Assembly (NCBI GenBank): GCA_965371355.1
Contig: CBDUYD010000161.1
Span: 1-6,567, forward strand
Length of the DNA stretch: 6,567 nucleotides
Direction: 5' to 3'
From: JASJHI01 sp965371355
GTDB lineage: Bacteria; Actinomycetota; Acidimicrobiia; Acidimicrobiales; Ilumatobacteraceae
Part shown: positions 1 to 6,440 of the stretch, piece by piece
Layout of the letters: each line of letters begins with the position of its first letter
Numbering within the stretch: the first letter of the stretch is position 1
Made by a program: the position numbers and the translations under genes
The notes under the pieces: model-generated
The model's database searches: none
Told to the model about the DNA's origin: nothing
The model's input: the letters and a program-made list of their open reading frames with translations, nothing else

Positions 1-413
1 GCGGTGACCAGGCGGGCGGCGAACTCCTCGGTGTGCTCGTCGAGCTTGCTGCGGCTCATCGCGAAGCCGCCGATCACGTAGGCGCCGGTGTCGCCGAGTG
101 CACGGTCGAGCGTGTCGAGGCTCTTGCCGGGATTGAGGGCGAACGTGCAGAACCCGGCCGCCCGCTTGCCCCGCATCGCGGGGAGATTGGCGATGCTGTT
201 CGCCGCCCACGGTGCCTGGCCGAAGATGAACGCGCCGTGCACCCAGGTGCCCACCAGGACGAGTTCGGCAGCCTGGATCGCCGCGTAGTCGGGCTCGCGC
301 ACCTTCGAGAGACCGGTGATCGTCCACCGCTCCTGTTGCAGCAGGTGGGCGACCCGCTCGGCCGCCTTCCAGGTGTTCCCCGTCAAGCTCTCGACCAACA
401 GCGCTGCTCTCAC
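1..413 (-). CDS. Flavodoxin-like FMN-binding protein (partial, C-terminus outside window)
   Basis: About 137 codons read open from a GTG at 413-411 to the window edge, so the C-terminal end is missing. The N-terminus begins RAALLVESLTGNTWKAAER: a hydrophobic beta strand followed by S-x-T-G-N-T (residues 9-14), the phosphate-binding loop of flavodoxins. Next come a helix, a second hydrophobic strand LVLVGTWVHG (51-60), and a GFCTFALNPGK segment (87-97) that fits the third strand and the FMN-edge loop. Flavodoxins usually have about 140-180 residues, so little is missing. Such proteins carry electrons in the cytosol through bound FMN; the partner cannot be named here. An in-frame TGA lies upstream and no in-frame ATG precedes the GTG, which supports this start. 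No good Shine-Dalgarno is present. The gene diverges from the Rrf2 regulator. It could instead be a flavodoxin-domain protein with another role, such as an NAD(P)H:quinone or protoporphyrinogen oxidoreductase-like protein. Confidence 0.8.
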   Translation of the reverse strand, partial: MRAALLVESLTGNTWKAAERVAHLLQQERWTITGLSKVREPDYAAIQAAELVLVGTWVHGAFIFGQAPWAANSIANLPAMRGKRAAGFCTFALNPGKSLDTLDRALGDTGAYVIGGFAMSRSKLDEHTEEFAARLVT

Positions 414-520
414 ACGACCGATTCTGGCATGTGGCGGCCGCCGAGCTCACCTTCGCCGTCGCCGCTCGCCCCGCACCGCCTTCCCACTCCCCCGGCGCGT
501 CGGCGGTATCGTCGCGGTCG
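414..520. promoter_or_regulatory. Divergent intergenic region between flavodoxin-like gene and Rrf2 regulator
   Basis: These 107 bases must hold the promoters of both divergent genes. On the minus strand CAGAAT (426-421) sits 7 bases before the GTG start. On the plus strand TATCGT (507-512) sits 8 bases before the ATG at 521. Both distances would suit -10 boxes of leaderless or nearly leaderless transcripts, which are common in actinobacteria, and neither start has a purine-rich Shine-Dalgarno. No convincing -35 box was seen. A GGCGGCCGCC palindrome lies at 433-442 but is probably only a product of GC richness. The promoter assignments are inference from spacing. Confidence 0.35.
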
Positions 521-988
521 ATGCGGATCACCGAGCGGGTCGACAACGCGATCCGGGCGATGGCCGAGTTGGCGACCGAGCCGGACCACGCCGTCAAGGC
601 CGACACGATCGCACAGCGACAGGACATCTCGCTGAAGTACCTCCTCGACATCCTCCGCGACCTGAAGCGGGCCGAACTCGTACGCTCCAAGCGCGGCCCC
701 GACGGCGGCTTCAGCCTCTCACGGTCCGCCGAGTCGATCTCGCTCGCCGACATCTTCCGGGCGGTCGACGGGCCGCTCGCCGACGTGCACGACTCCAGCC
801 TGCGCGACCTGACCTACCCCCCGCCGGCCGAGGCGCTGCCCGAGGTGTGGATGGCGATCCGGGGCAGCCTGCGCCGCGTACTCGAGAAGGTCGCCCTGGC
901 CGACCTCGTCCGGGGCGAACTGCCCGACGAGGTGACGGTGCTGGCGACGGAGTACCGCGTCGCCACCGACGCCCGCTACGGCTCCTGA
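521..988 (+). CDS. Rrf2-family transcriptional regulator, CymR-like, lacking cluster cysteines
   Basis: This 155-residue protein has the family's usual size and layout. The N-terminus MRITERVDNAIRAMAELA is a typical first helix. A winged helix-turn-helix follows (about 26-68), ending in the hallmark wing SKRGPDGGFSLSR (56-68), then the SISLADIFRAVDGPL segment (72-86) that starts the dimerisation part. There is no cysteine anywhere, so it cannot hold an Fe-S cluster through cysteines as IscR, NsrR or RsrR do. It resembles instead CymR, the cysteine-metabolism repressor of Firmicutes, including the C-terminal EVWMAIRGSLRRVLEKVALADL region (108-129). ATG at 521 was chosen because the open frame upstream (from a GTG at 431) encodes only a low-complexity Ala/Pro/Ser stretch and the family begins at this Met. 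It lies 121 bases before cysD, so control of sulfate activation is likely but inferred. Family call is firm; the regulon is not. Confidence 0.9.
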   Translation: MRITERVDNAIRAMAELATEPDHAVKADTIAQRQDISLKYLLDILRDLKRAELVRSKRGPDGGFSLSRSAESISLADIFRAVDGPLADVHDSSLRDLTYPPPAEALPEVWMAIRGSLRRVLEKVALADLVRGELPDEVTVLATEYRVATDARYGS

Positions 989-1004
989 CGTTCGCCAACG
1001 CACG

Positions 1005-1020
1005 ACCCGGGCGCCCGGGT
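1005..1020. repeat. Perfect 16-bp palindrome between rrf2-type gene and cysD
   Basis: ACCCGGGCGCCCGGGT reads the same on both strands. It begins 16 bases after the regulator's stop codon and ends directly at a possible -35 box of the cysD promoter. As RNA it could form a 6-bp stem with a GCGC loop, but no T-run follows, so an intrinsic terminator is a weak explanation. A dimeric DNA-binding protein site is the alternative. In GC-rich DNA some palindromes of G and C arise by chance, though 16 perfect bases is long. Confidence 0.55.
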
Positions 1021-1070
1021 GGACGATTATCCACTATTCCGGTATTCTCCGTAGCCTTGCCAGACAATAC
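1020..1070 (+). promoter_or_regulatory. AT-rich block with candidate cysD promoter and operator
   Basis: This is the most AT-rich stretch between the regulator and cysD in an otherwise GC-rich window. TGGACG (1020-1025), a 17-base spacer, and TATTCT (1043-1048, fitting the actinobacterial TANNNT -10 pattern) make a plausible promoter, giving a start near 1054-1056 and a leader of about 55 bases. Within the block, TATCC (1028), TATTCC (1035) and TATTCTCC (1043) form a loose direct repeat every 7-8 bases overlapping the promoter, where a repressor such as the neighbouring Rrf2 protein could bind. The boxes are matches by eye; the operator is inference. Confidence 0.4.
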
Positions 1071-1098
1071 AGCTTCTCTCCCCTCCCCCAGCCGGCAC

Positions 1099-1102
1099 GG
1101 AG
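1099..1102 (+). promoter_or_regulatory. Shine-Dalgarno of cysD
   Basis: GGAG stands 7 bases before the ATG at 1110 and supports that start. A 17-base all-pyrimidine tract (1073-1089) lies just upstream and includes CTCC, which could in principle pair with this GGAG. Confidence 0.65.
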
Positions 1103-1109
1103 TCCCGCG

Positions 1110-2048
1110 ATGACGACCGATGTCCACCTGCCAGATCAGATCGCCACAGGCCGCCTCACCCACCTGCAACGCCTCGAGGCCGAAGCGATCCAGATCATGC
1201 GCGAGGCGGTCGCCGAGAGCGAACGGCCGGCGATGCTCTATTCGATCGGCAAGGACAGTTCGGTCATGCTGCACCTCGCCCGCAAGGCCTTCTTCCCGTC
1301 GAAGCTGCCCTTTCCGCTCGTCCACGTCGACACGAACTGGAAGTTCAGCGAGATGTACGAGTTCCGCGACGACACCGCCGCGGCGCTCGGGCTCGACCTG
1401 ATCGTGCACAAGAACCCCGAATGTGTCGAACGCGACATCAATCCCTTCGACCACGGCTCGGCGCTGCACACCGACATGTGGAAGACCGAGGGGCTGAAAC
1501 AGGTCATCGAACTGAACGGGTTCGACCTGTGCTTCGGCGGCGCCCGTCGCGACGAGGAGAAGTCGCGGGCCAAGGAGCGGATCTTCTCGGTCAGGTCACC
1601 GCAGCACCAGTGGGACCCCAAGCGACAGCGCCCCGAGCTCTGGCAGCTCTACAACGTGCGCCTCAACCCCGGTGAGACGCTGCGCGTCTTCCCGCTCTCG
1701 AACTGGACCGAACTCGACGTGTGGCAGTACGTCCACCTCGAGGAGATTCCGATCGTTCCGCTCTATCTCGCTGCTCCTCGACCCGTCGTCGACCGGGACG
1801 GCGTGCTGATCATGGTCGACGACGACCGGATGCCGTTGAACGAGGGGGAGGTGCCCGAGATGAAGTCGGTGCGCTTCCGCACGCTCGGCTGCTACCCGCT
1901 GTCGGGCGCGATCGAGAGCGACGCCGACACGTTGACCGGGATCATCCAGGAGATGCTGCTGGCGACGACGTCGGAGCGCCAGGGTCGCATCATCGACTTC
2001 GACAGCTCGGCGTCGATGGAGATGAAGAAGCAGGAGGGCTACTTCTGA
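1110..2048 (+). CDS. cysD: Sulfate adenylyltransferase subunit 2 (ATP sulfurylase small subunit)
   Basis: CysD is the catalytic subunit of the CysDN ATP sulfurylase, which in the cytosol joins sulfate to the AMP part of ATP, giving APS and pyrophosphate. At 312 residues it matches the family (about 300). The PP-loop of this ATP pyrophosphatase fold is SIGKDSSVML (45-54). Other family blocks follow: FPLVHVDTNWKFSEMYEFRD (68-87), the FGGARRDEEKSRAKERIFS segment (142-160), FPLSNWTELDVWQY (194-207), the RTLGCYPLSGAIES block (257-270), and the hallmark C-terminus MKKQEGYF (305-312). ATG at 1110 is supported by GGAG 7 bases upstream and a normal N-terminal LTHLQRLEAEAI helix. It is the first gene of an operon with the cysN-cysC fusion, whose ATG overlaps its TGA by one base. 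It is likely controlled from the AT-rich region upstream, possibly by the adjacent Rrf2 protein. Confidence 0.97.
   Translation: MTTDVHLPDQIATGRLTHLQRLEAEAIQIMREAVAESERPAMLYSIGKDSSVMLHLARKAFFPSKLPFPLVHVDTNWKFSEMYEFRDDTAAALGLDLIVHKNPECVERDINPFDHGSALHTDMWKTEGLKQVIELNGFDLCFGGARRDEEKSRAKERIFSVRSPQHQWDPKRQRPELWQLYNVRLNPGETLRVFPLSNWTELDVWQYVHLEEIPIVPLYLAAPRPVVDRDGVLIMVDDDRMPLNEGEVPEMKSVRFRTLGCYPLSGAIESDADTLTGIIQEMLLATTSERQGRIIDFDSSASMEMKKQEGYF
2032..2038 (+). promoter_or_regulatory. Consensus Shine-Dalgarno of cysN-cysC inside the end of cysD
   Basis: AGGAGGG lies 9 bases before the ATG at 2048. It is formed by the Gln-Glu-Gly codons of the conserved CysD C-terminus (KKQEGYF), so one stretch serves both protein and initiation. 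With the TGATG stop/start overlap it fixes the fusion's start and suggests translational coupling that would help match subunit amounts. Confidence 0.8.
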
Positions 2049-3958
2049 TGGCCCACGCGTCCGACCTCATCGCCGACGACATCGAGCAGTACCTCGACTC
2101 GCACCGCTACAAGACCCTGCTCCGATTCATCACCTGCGGCAGCGTCGACGACGGCAAGAGCACCCTGATCGGGCGCCTCCTCTACGAGTCGCACCTCGTG
2201 TTCGAGGACCACCTCGCGGCGCTCGAGGCAGACTCGGCGAAGGTCGGCACCCAGGGTGGCGACCTCGACTTCGCGCTGCTGCTCGACGGCCTGTCAGCCG
2301 AGCGCGAGCAGGGCATCACGATCGACGTGGCCTACCGGTTCTTCTCGACCGAGCGACGCAAGTTCATCGTCGCCGACACCCCGGGTCACGAGCAGTACAC
2401 GCGCAACATGGTGACCGGTGCATCGACCGCAGATCTCGCGGTGATCCTGATCGACGCCCGCAAGGGCGTGCTCACCCAGACCCGCCGTCACAGCTACCTC
2501 GTGTCGCTGCTCGGGATCGACCGCGTCGTCGTGGCGATCAACAAGATGGACCTCGTCGACTACTCCCACGAGGTGTTCGAGACGATCGAGAACGAGTACC
2601 GGGACTTCGCCGGCCAGATCGGCCTCGACGAGATCACCTGCATCCCGCTCTCGGCGTTGAAGGGCGACAACATCGTCGAGCCGAGCGGCAACACGCCGTG
2701 GTACCACGGCCCGACGCTGCTCGGATTTCTCGAGACCGTTCCGGTCGACGACGAGGCGGCGAGCGGGCCGCTGCGCATGCCGGTGCAGTGGGTCAACCGG
2801 CCAGACCTCGACTTCCGCGGGTTCTCCGGGCGGATCGTCGGCGGCCGCGTGCGGCCCGGCGACGAGATCCGCGTACTGCCCGCCGGCACGAAGAGCACCA
2901 TCGAGAGAATCGTCACGATGGACGGCGATCTCGACGAGGCGATCGCGGGACAATCGGTGACGCTCACGCTCGCCGACGAGATCGACGCGAGCCGAGGAGA
3001 CGTCATCTGCGCCGCGGACTCCCCCGCCGAGGTCGCCGACCAGTTCGAGGCGCACCTGATCTGGATGCACGAGGATGCGATGCTGCCGGGCCGCCCGTAC
3101 CAGCTGAAGATCGGCACGCGGACGGTCGGCGCCACGATCGGTCACCCGAAATACCGGGTCGACGTCAACAACCTCGATCATCTCGCGGCGGCGACGCTCG
3201 GGCTCAACGAGATCGGGGTCTGCAACCTGAGTCTCGACCGGCCGATCCCGTTCGATGCCTACGCCGACAACCGCGACACGGGCGGTTTCATCGTCATCGA
3301 CAAACTGACCAACGTCACCGTCGGCGCCGGGCTCCTCCACTTCGCGCTCCGCCGCTCGCACAACATCCACTGGCAGGACGTCAAGGTCGACCGGGCGGCG
3401 CGGGCCGAGCAGAACCAGCACCGGCCGGCGATGATCTGGCTGACCGGGCTGTCCGGATCCGGCAAGTCGACGATCGCCAACATCGTCGAGTCGAAGTTGC
3501 ACGCGCTCGGCACGCGCACCTACCTGCTCGACGGCGACAACGTCCGCCACGGGCTCAATCGCGACCTCGGGTTCACCGACGCCGACCGAGTCGAGAACAT
3601 CCGCCGTATCGCCGAAGTCGCAACCCTGATGGTCGACGCGGGACTCGTCGTGCTCGTGTCGTTCATCTCGCCGTTCCGAGCCGAGCGTCAGCTCGCTCGC
3701 GATCTCGTCGCCGACGACGAGTTCATCGAGGTGCACATCGACACGCCGCTCGACGTCGCCGAATTCCGCGACCCGAAGGGTCTGTACGCGAAAGCGCGGC
3801 GCGGCGAGCTGGCGAACTTCACGGGAATCGACTCGCCCTACGAGCCGCCGACCGACCCGGAGATCCACATCGACACCGTCGCCACGAGCGCCGAGGAAGC
3901 CGCCGACCAGGTCATCGCCGAGCTGGCCCGACGCGGGATCATCACCGCCGGCGGCTGA
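2048..3958 (+). CDS. cysNC: Bifunctional sulfate adenylyltransferase subunit 1 / adenylylsulfate kinase (CysN-CysC fusion)
   Basis: This 636-residue fusion performs two consecutive steps of sulfate activation. The N-terminal part (about 22-440) is CysN, the EF-Tu-like GTPase that drives the CysD reaction. It has G1 GSVDDGKST (31-39), the GITIDVAYRFF effector region (89-99), G3 DTPGH (110-114), G4 NKMD (165-168), G5 SALKG (202-206), and then beta-barrel domains. The C-terminal part (about 458-636) is APS kinase, which makes PAPS from APS and ATP. It has P-loop GLSGSGKST (467-475), DGDNVRHGL (495-503), FISPFRAERQ (539-548, with the conserved Ser540), and RDPKGLYAKARRGELANFTG (574-593) before the IDSPYEPP lid segment. 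The usual Cys before the Glu-x-Arg-Asp-Pro motif is Ala571 here, a mild deviation. All catalytic motifs are intact and both halves look functional. Similar fusions are known in mycobacteria and as rhizobial NodQ. The start overlaps the cysD stop with a consensus Shine-Dalgarno. APS or PAPS reductase is not in the window. Confidence 0.96.
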   Translation: MAHASDLIADDIEQYLDSHRYKTLLRFITCGSVDDGKSTLIGRLLYESHLVFEDHLAALEADSAKVGTQGGDLDFALLLDGLSAEREQGITIDVAYRFFSTERRKFIVADTPGHEQYTRNMVTGASTADLAVILIDARKGVLTQTRRHSYLVSLLGIDRVVVAINKMDLVDYSHEVFETIENEYRDFAGQIGLDEITCIPLSALKGDNIVEPSGNTPWYHGPTLLGFLETVPVDDEAASGPLRMPVQWVNRPDLDFRGFSGRIVGGRVRPGDEIRVLPAGTKSTIERIVTMDGDLDEAIAGQSVTLTLADEIDASRGDVICAADSPAEVADQFEAHLIWMHEDAMLPGRPYQLKIGTRTVGATIGHPKYRVDVNNLDHLAAATLGLNEIGVCNLSLDRPIPFDAYADNRDTGGFIVIDKLTNVTVGAGLLHFALRRSHNIHWQDVKVDRAARAEQNQHRPAMIWLTGLSGSGKSTIANIVESKLHALGTRTYLLDGDNVRHGLNRDLGFTDADRVENIRRIAEVATLMVDAGLVVLVSFISPFRAERQLARDLVADDEFIEVHIDTPLDVAEFRDPKGLYAKARRGELANFTGIDSPYEPPTDPEIHIDTVATSAEEAADQVIAELARRGIITAGG

Positions 3959-3986
3959 GCGACCGGGCTCTGTCGCAGGGCGCCGA

Positions 3987-4008
3987 CGGGAGCTGCGCTC
4001 AGCTCCCG
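3987..4008. terminator. Hairpin between convergent cysNC and helicase gene
   Basis: CGGGAGCTG (3987-3995), loop CGCT, and CAGCTCCCG (4000-4008) form a perfect 9-bp stem 28 bases after the cysNC stop. On the plus strand it is followed by ATCTTCTTC, a weak U-rich tail, so it most likely terminates the cysD-cysNC transcript. The helicase stop codon (4001-3999) lies in the loop and arm, so the right arm is also coding. On the minus strand no U-run follows, so termination of that transcript is less sure. Confidence 0.6.
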
Positions 4009-6440
4009 ATCTTCTTCAGCGGCGCCCAGGCGAGGGCGAGGTGTTTGGTGCCGGCGCCGGCGAAGTTGATGACCGCCTCGGCCTTCTCGCCGGTGCCGGA
4101 GATGTCGATGATGACGCCCTCGCCGAAGCTCGGGTGCTCGACGCCGTCACCGATCTGGAGCCCGAGCTCTTGTGAGTTGGCGGGTTCGGGAACGGTCCGC
4201 GCGCCCGCGCTGATCGCGGCGTCGACGACGCGGTCGCGGTGGGCCTCGTGGTCGGCCTTGGCCCCGGCCAACACGTCGGCGTTGATGTCGCGGCCCGCTT
4301 CGCTCCGGCGGCGGTACGGCGGCACGTCGGACGCACCCGAACCGTCGTATCGGCGGTAGCTCTGGCGGCCGTACGACGACCTGCCCGTGACGTTGCCGCT
4401 CGACTCGATGAGGTCGCCGGGGATCTCGTCGAAGAACCGCGATGGCGGGTTGTACTGCGTCGAACCGTACAGCTGCCGGCTCCAGGCGTGTGACATGTAG
4501 AGGCGGCGCATCGCGCGGGTGATACCGACGTAGGCCAGCCGACGCTCCTCCTCCATCTCGTCGGGTTCGGTGAGCGCCCGGACGTGCGGGAAGATCCCCT
4601 CCTCGACGCCGATCAGGAAAACAACCGGGAACTCGAGCCCCTTCGCCGAGTGCAGGGTCATCAAGACGACCTGGTCGTCTGCGCCCTCGCCGTCGGGCAA
4701 CTCGTCGGTGTCGGCGACGAGCGACACCTGCTCGAGGAACTCGCCGATCACCGTGAACTCGCGCGCCGATCCCACCAGCTCGCCGAGGTTCTCGATCCGG
4801 CCGTGCGACTCGACCGTGTCCTCGGCCTCGAACTCGGCGAGATATCCCGACCCGTCGAGGGCGGCCTGCAACAGATCGCCAGGCCCCTGCTGATCGTCGG
4901 CCGCCAAGGCGGCGAGCCGGTCGAGCAGCTCGACGAACGACGCGATCCCACGAATCGCAGGACCGGTCACACCGGCCTCGTCGGAACGTCGCAACGCCTC
5001 GGCGAACGCGATGCCCTCGGTGGCCGCGAACCGATCGAGCTTCGCGACGCTCGCGTCGCCGACGCCGCGCTTGGGAACGTTGAGCACACGCTTCAGGCTC
5101 ACCTCGTCGGCTGGATTGACCACCGCCCGCAGATACGCCATCGCATCCTTCACCTCGCGCCGGTCGTAAAAGCGGGTGCCGCCGACCACCTTGTAGGGAA
5201 CGCCGAGCCGCATCAACGCCTCCTCGACGATCCGGGCCTGAGCGTTTGTGCGGTACAGCACCGCCATCTCTCGAAAGTTGACGGAATCGTCGCGATGCAG
5301 CTGGAGGGCGGTCGACGCGACCCACGTCGCCTCGTCGCCCTCGTCCTCGGCGTGGTAGCGGCTGATCCGCTCACCGAATCCGGTGTCGGTCCACAACGAC
5401 TTGGGTCTGCGTTGGGTGTTGTTGTCGATCACCGCGTTCGCGGCGTCGAGGATGGTCTGGGTGCTGCGGTAGTTCTGATCGAGCACGACGGTGGTGACCT
5501 CGGGGAACGCCGCCTCGAACTGCAAGATGTTGCGGAAGTCGGCGCCTCGGAACTTGTAGACCGACTGGTCGATGTCGCCGACCACGCAGACGTTCTGATG
5601 GCCGCCGGCGAGCGTCAGGACCAGTTCGTTCTGGGCCTGGTTGGTGTCCTGGTATTCGTCGACGAGGATGTGCTCGAAGCGGTCGCGATAGTGCTGCAAC
5701 ACATCGCCGTGATCGCGGAACAGCTCGACCGTCTTGGCGAGCAGGTCGTCGAAGTCCATCGCGCCGGCCTTGGCGAGACGGTCCTGGTACTCGGTGTACA
5801 CGTCGGCGTGCTTGCGCTCGAACATGTTCGAGGCCCGCGTCGACGCCCCCTCCGGGCCGACGAGTTCGTTCTTCCAGTTGCTGATCTGGGCGTGGACGCC
5901 ACGCGGTGGGAAGCGTTTCGAGTCGAGTCCGAGGTCGCGGATGACGTAGCCGGTCAGCCTGGTCGTGTCGGCCTGGTCGTAGATCGAGAACTGTCGCGGG
6001 TAGCCGAGCAGGTCGGCGTTGGCGCGCAGGATCCGTACGCAAGCCGAGTGGAACGTGGACACCCACATCGTGCGCACGACCGGCCCGACGAGCACGCCGA
6101 CCCGCTCGCGCATCTCGGCGGCGGCCTTGTTGGTGAAGGTGATCGCGAGGATCTTCGAGGGGTGCACACCCGTGTGGATGAGGTGGGCGATGCGGTGGGT
6201 GAGAACGCGTGTCTTGCCCGAGCCGGCGCCGGCGACGACGAGCAGCGGACCCTCCTCGTGGACAACCGCATCGAGCTGATCGGGATTGAGCCCCTCGGCG
6301 AACGGCGAGGGGCCTCGCCGGGCGCGTTCGACGTCGGCGGGATCGACCGCTGCCAGGTCGACTTCGGGCTCGGTTGGACGAGGCTCGGCGCCGTCGGCCG
6401 GATGGGGTATGTCGTCGGCGAACAATTCGGCGTCGGTCAT
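3999..6440 (-). CDS. pcrA: UvrD/PcrA-type superfamily 1A ATP-dependent DNA helicase
   Basis: This 813-residue protein is a 3'-5' SF1A helicase that unwinds DNA in repair and replication restart. In order it shows the Q motif LNPDQLDAV (51-59), Walker A AGAGSGKT (70-77), motif Ia ITFTNKAAAEM (100-110), STFHS (128-132), Walker B DEYQDTN (261-267), motif III VVGDIDQSVYKFRGA (286-300), motif IV LDQNYRST (320-327), motif V TLHSAKGLEF (595-604) and motif VI RRLAYVGITRA (633-643). All key residues are present and it looks active. A Tyr/Arg/Ser-rich linker (about 685-715) leads to a C-terminal Tudor-like domain (about 763-811; GDGVEHPSFGEGVI), which in PcrA/UvrD binds RNA polymerase in transcription-coupled repair. 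An acidic, Pro-rich tail of about 48 residues precedes the core. ATG at 6440 has no good Shine-Dalgarno; TAGAGT 9 bases upstream may be a -10 box. Actinobacteria have paralogues (UvrD1, UvrD2, AdnAB); the Tudor domain and lack of HRDC favour PcrA/UvrD1. Confidence 0.95.
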   Translation of the reverse strand: MTDAELFADDIPHPADGAEPRPTEPEVDLAAVDPADVERARRGPSPFAEGLNPDQLDAVVHEEGPLLVVAGAGSGKTRVLTHRIAHLIHTGVHPSKILAITFTNKAAAEMRERVGVLVGPVVRTMWVSTFHSACVRILRANADLLGYPRQFSIYDQADTTRLTGYVIRDLGLDSKRFPPRGVHAQISNWKNELVGPEGASTRASNMFERKHADVYTEYQDRLAKAGAMDFDDLLAKTVELFRDHGDVLQHYRDRFEHILVDEYQDTNQAQNELVLTLAGGHQNVCVVGDIDQSVYKFRGADFRNILQFEAAFPEVTTVVLDQNYRSTQTILDAANAVIDNNTQRRPKSLWTDTGFGERISRYHAEDEGDEATWVASTALQLHRDDSVNFREMAVLYRTNAQARIVEEALMRLGVPYKVVGGTRFYDRREVKDAMAYLRAVVNPADEVSLKRVLNVPKRGVGDASVAKLDRFAATEGIAFAEALRRSDEAGVTGPAIRGIASFVELLDRLAALAADDQQGPGDLLQAALDGSGYLAEFEAEDTVESHGRIENLGELVGSAREFTVIGEFLEQVSLVADTDELPDGEGADDQVVLMTLHSAKGLEFPVVFLIGVEEGIFPHVRALTEPDEMEEERRLAYVGITRAMRRLYMSHAWSRQLYGSTQYNPPSRFFDEIPGDLIESSGNVTGRSSYGRQSYRRYDGSGASDVPPYRRRSEAGRDINADVLAGAKADHEAHRDRVVDAAISAGARTVPEPANSQELGLQIGDGVEHPSFGEGVIIDISGTGEKAEAVINFAGAGTKHLALAWAPLKKIGS

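Noticed and set aside
433..442. GGCGGCCGCC palindrome as an operator
   Set aside because: Short and made only of G and C, so likely by chance in such DNA.
431..520. GTG start at 431 for the Rrf2 regulator
   Set aside because: The extra 30 residues are Ala/Pro/Ser-rich and unlike the family, which begins at the Met-Arg-Ile-Thr found at 521.
33..635. Plus-strand open frames across the flavodoxin region (33-635 and 316-1113)
   Set aside because: No domain and Arg-rich composition; the minus strand there reads a flavodoxin fold with a proper phosphate loop.
1721..2047. Upstream in-frame extension of the cysN-cysC frame
   Set aside because: It overlaps cysD in another frame and gives low-complexity Arg-rich sequence; the ATG at 2048 with AGGAGGG matches the normal CysN N-terminus.
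2294..3868. Long open frame of 524 codons on the minus strand opposite cysN-cysC
   Set aside because: It is rich in Val, Asp and Arg with no recognisable domain, and lies fully antisense to a gene with complete motifs; such frames are expected in high-GC DNA.
2698..4359. Open frame of 553 codons on the plus strand crossing from cysNC into the helicase region
   Set aside because: It is an Arg/Ala/Pro-rich out-of-frame reading of cysNC and the antisense of the helicase; no domain, no ribosome-binding site.
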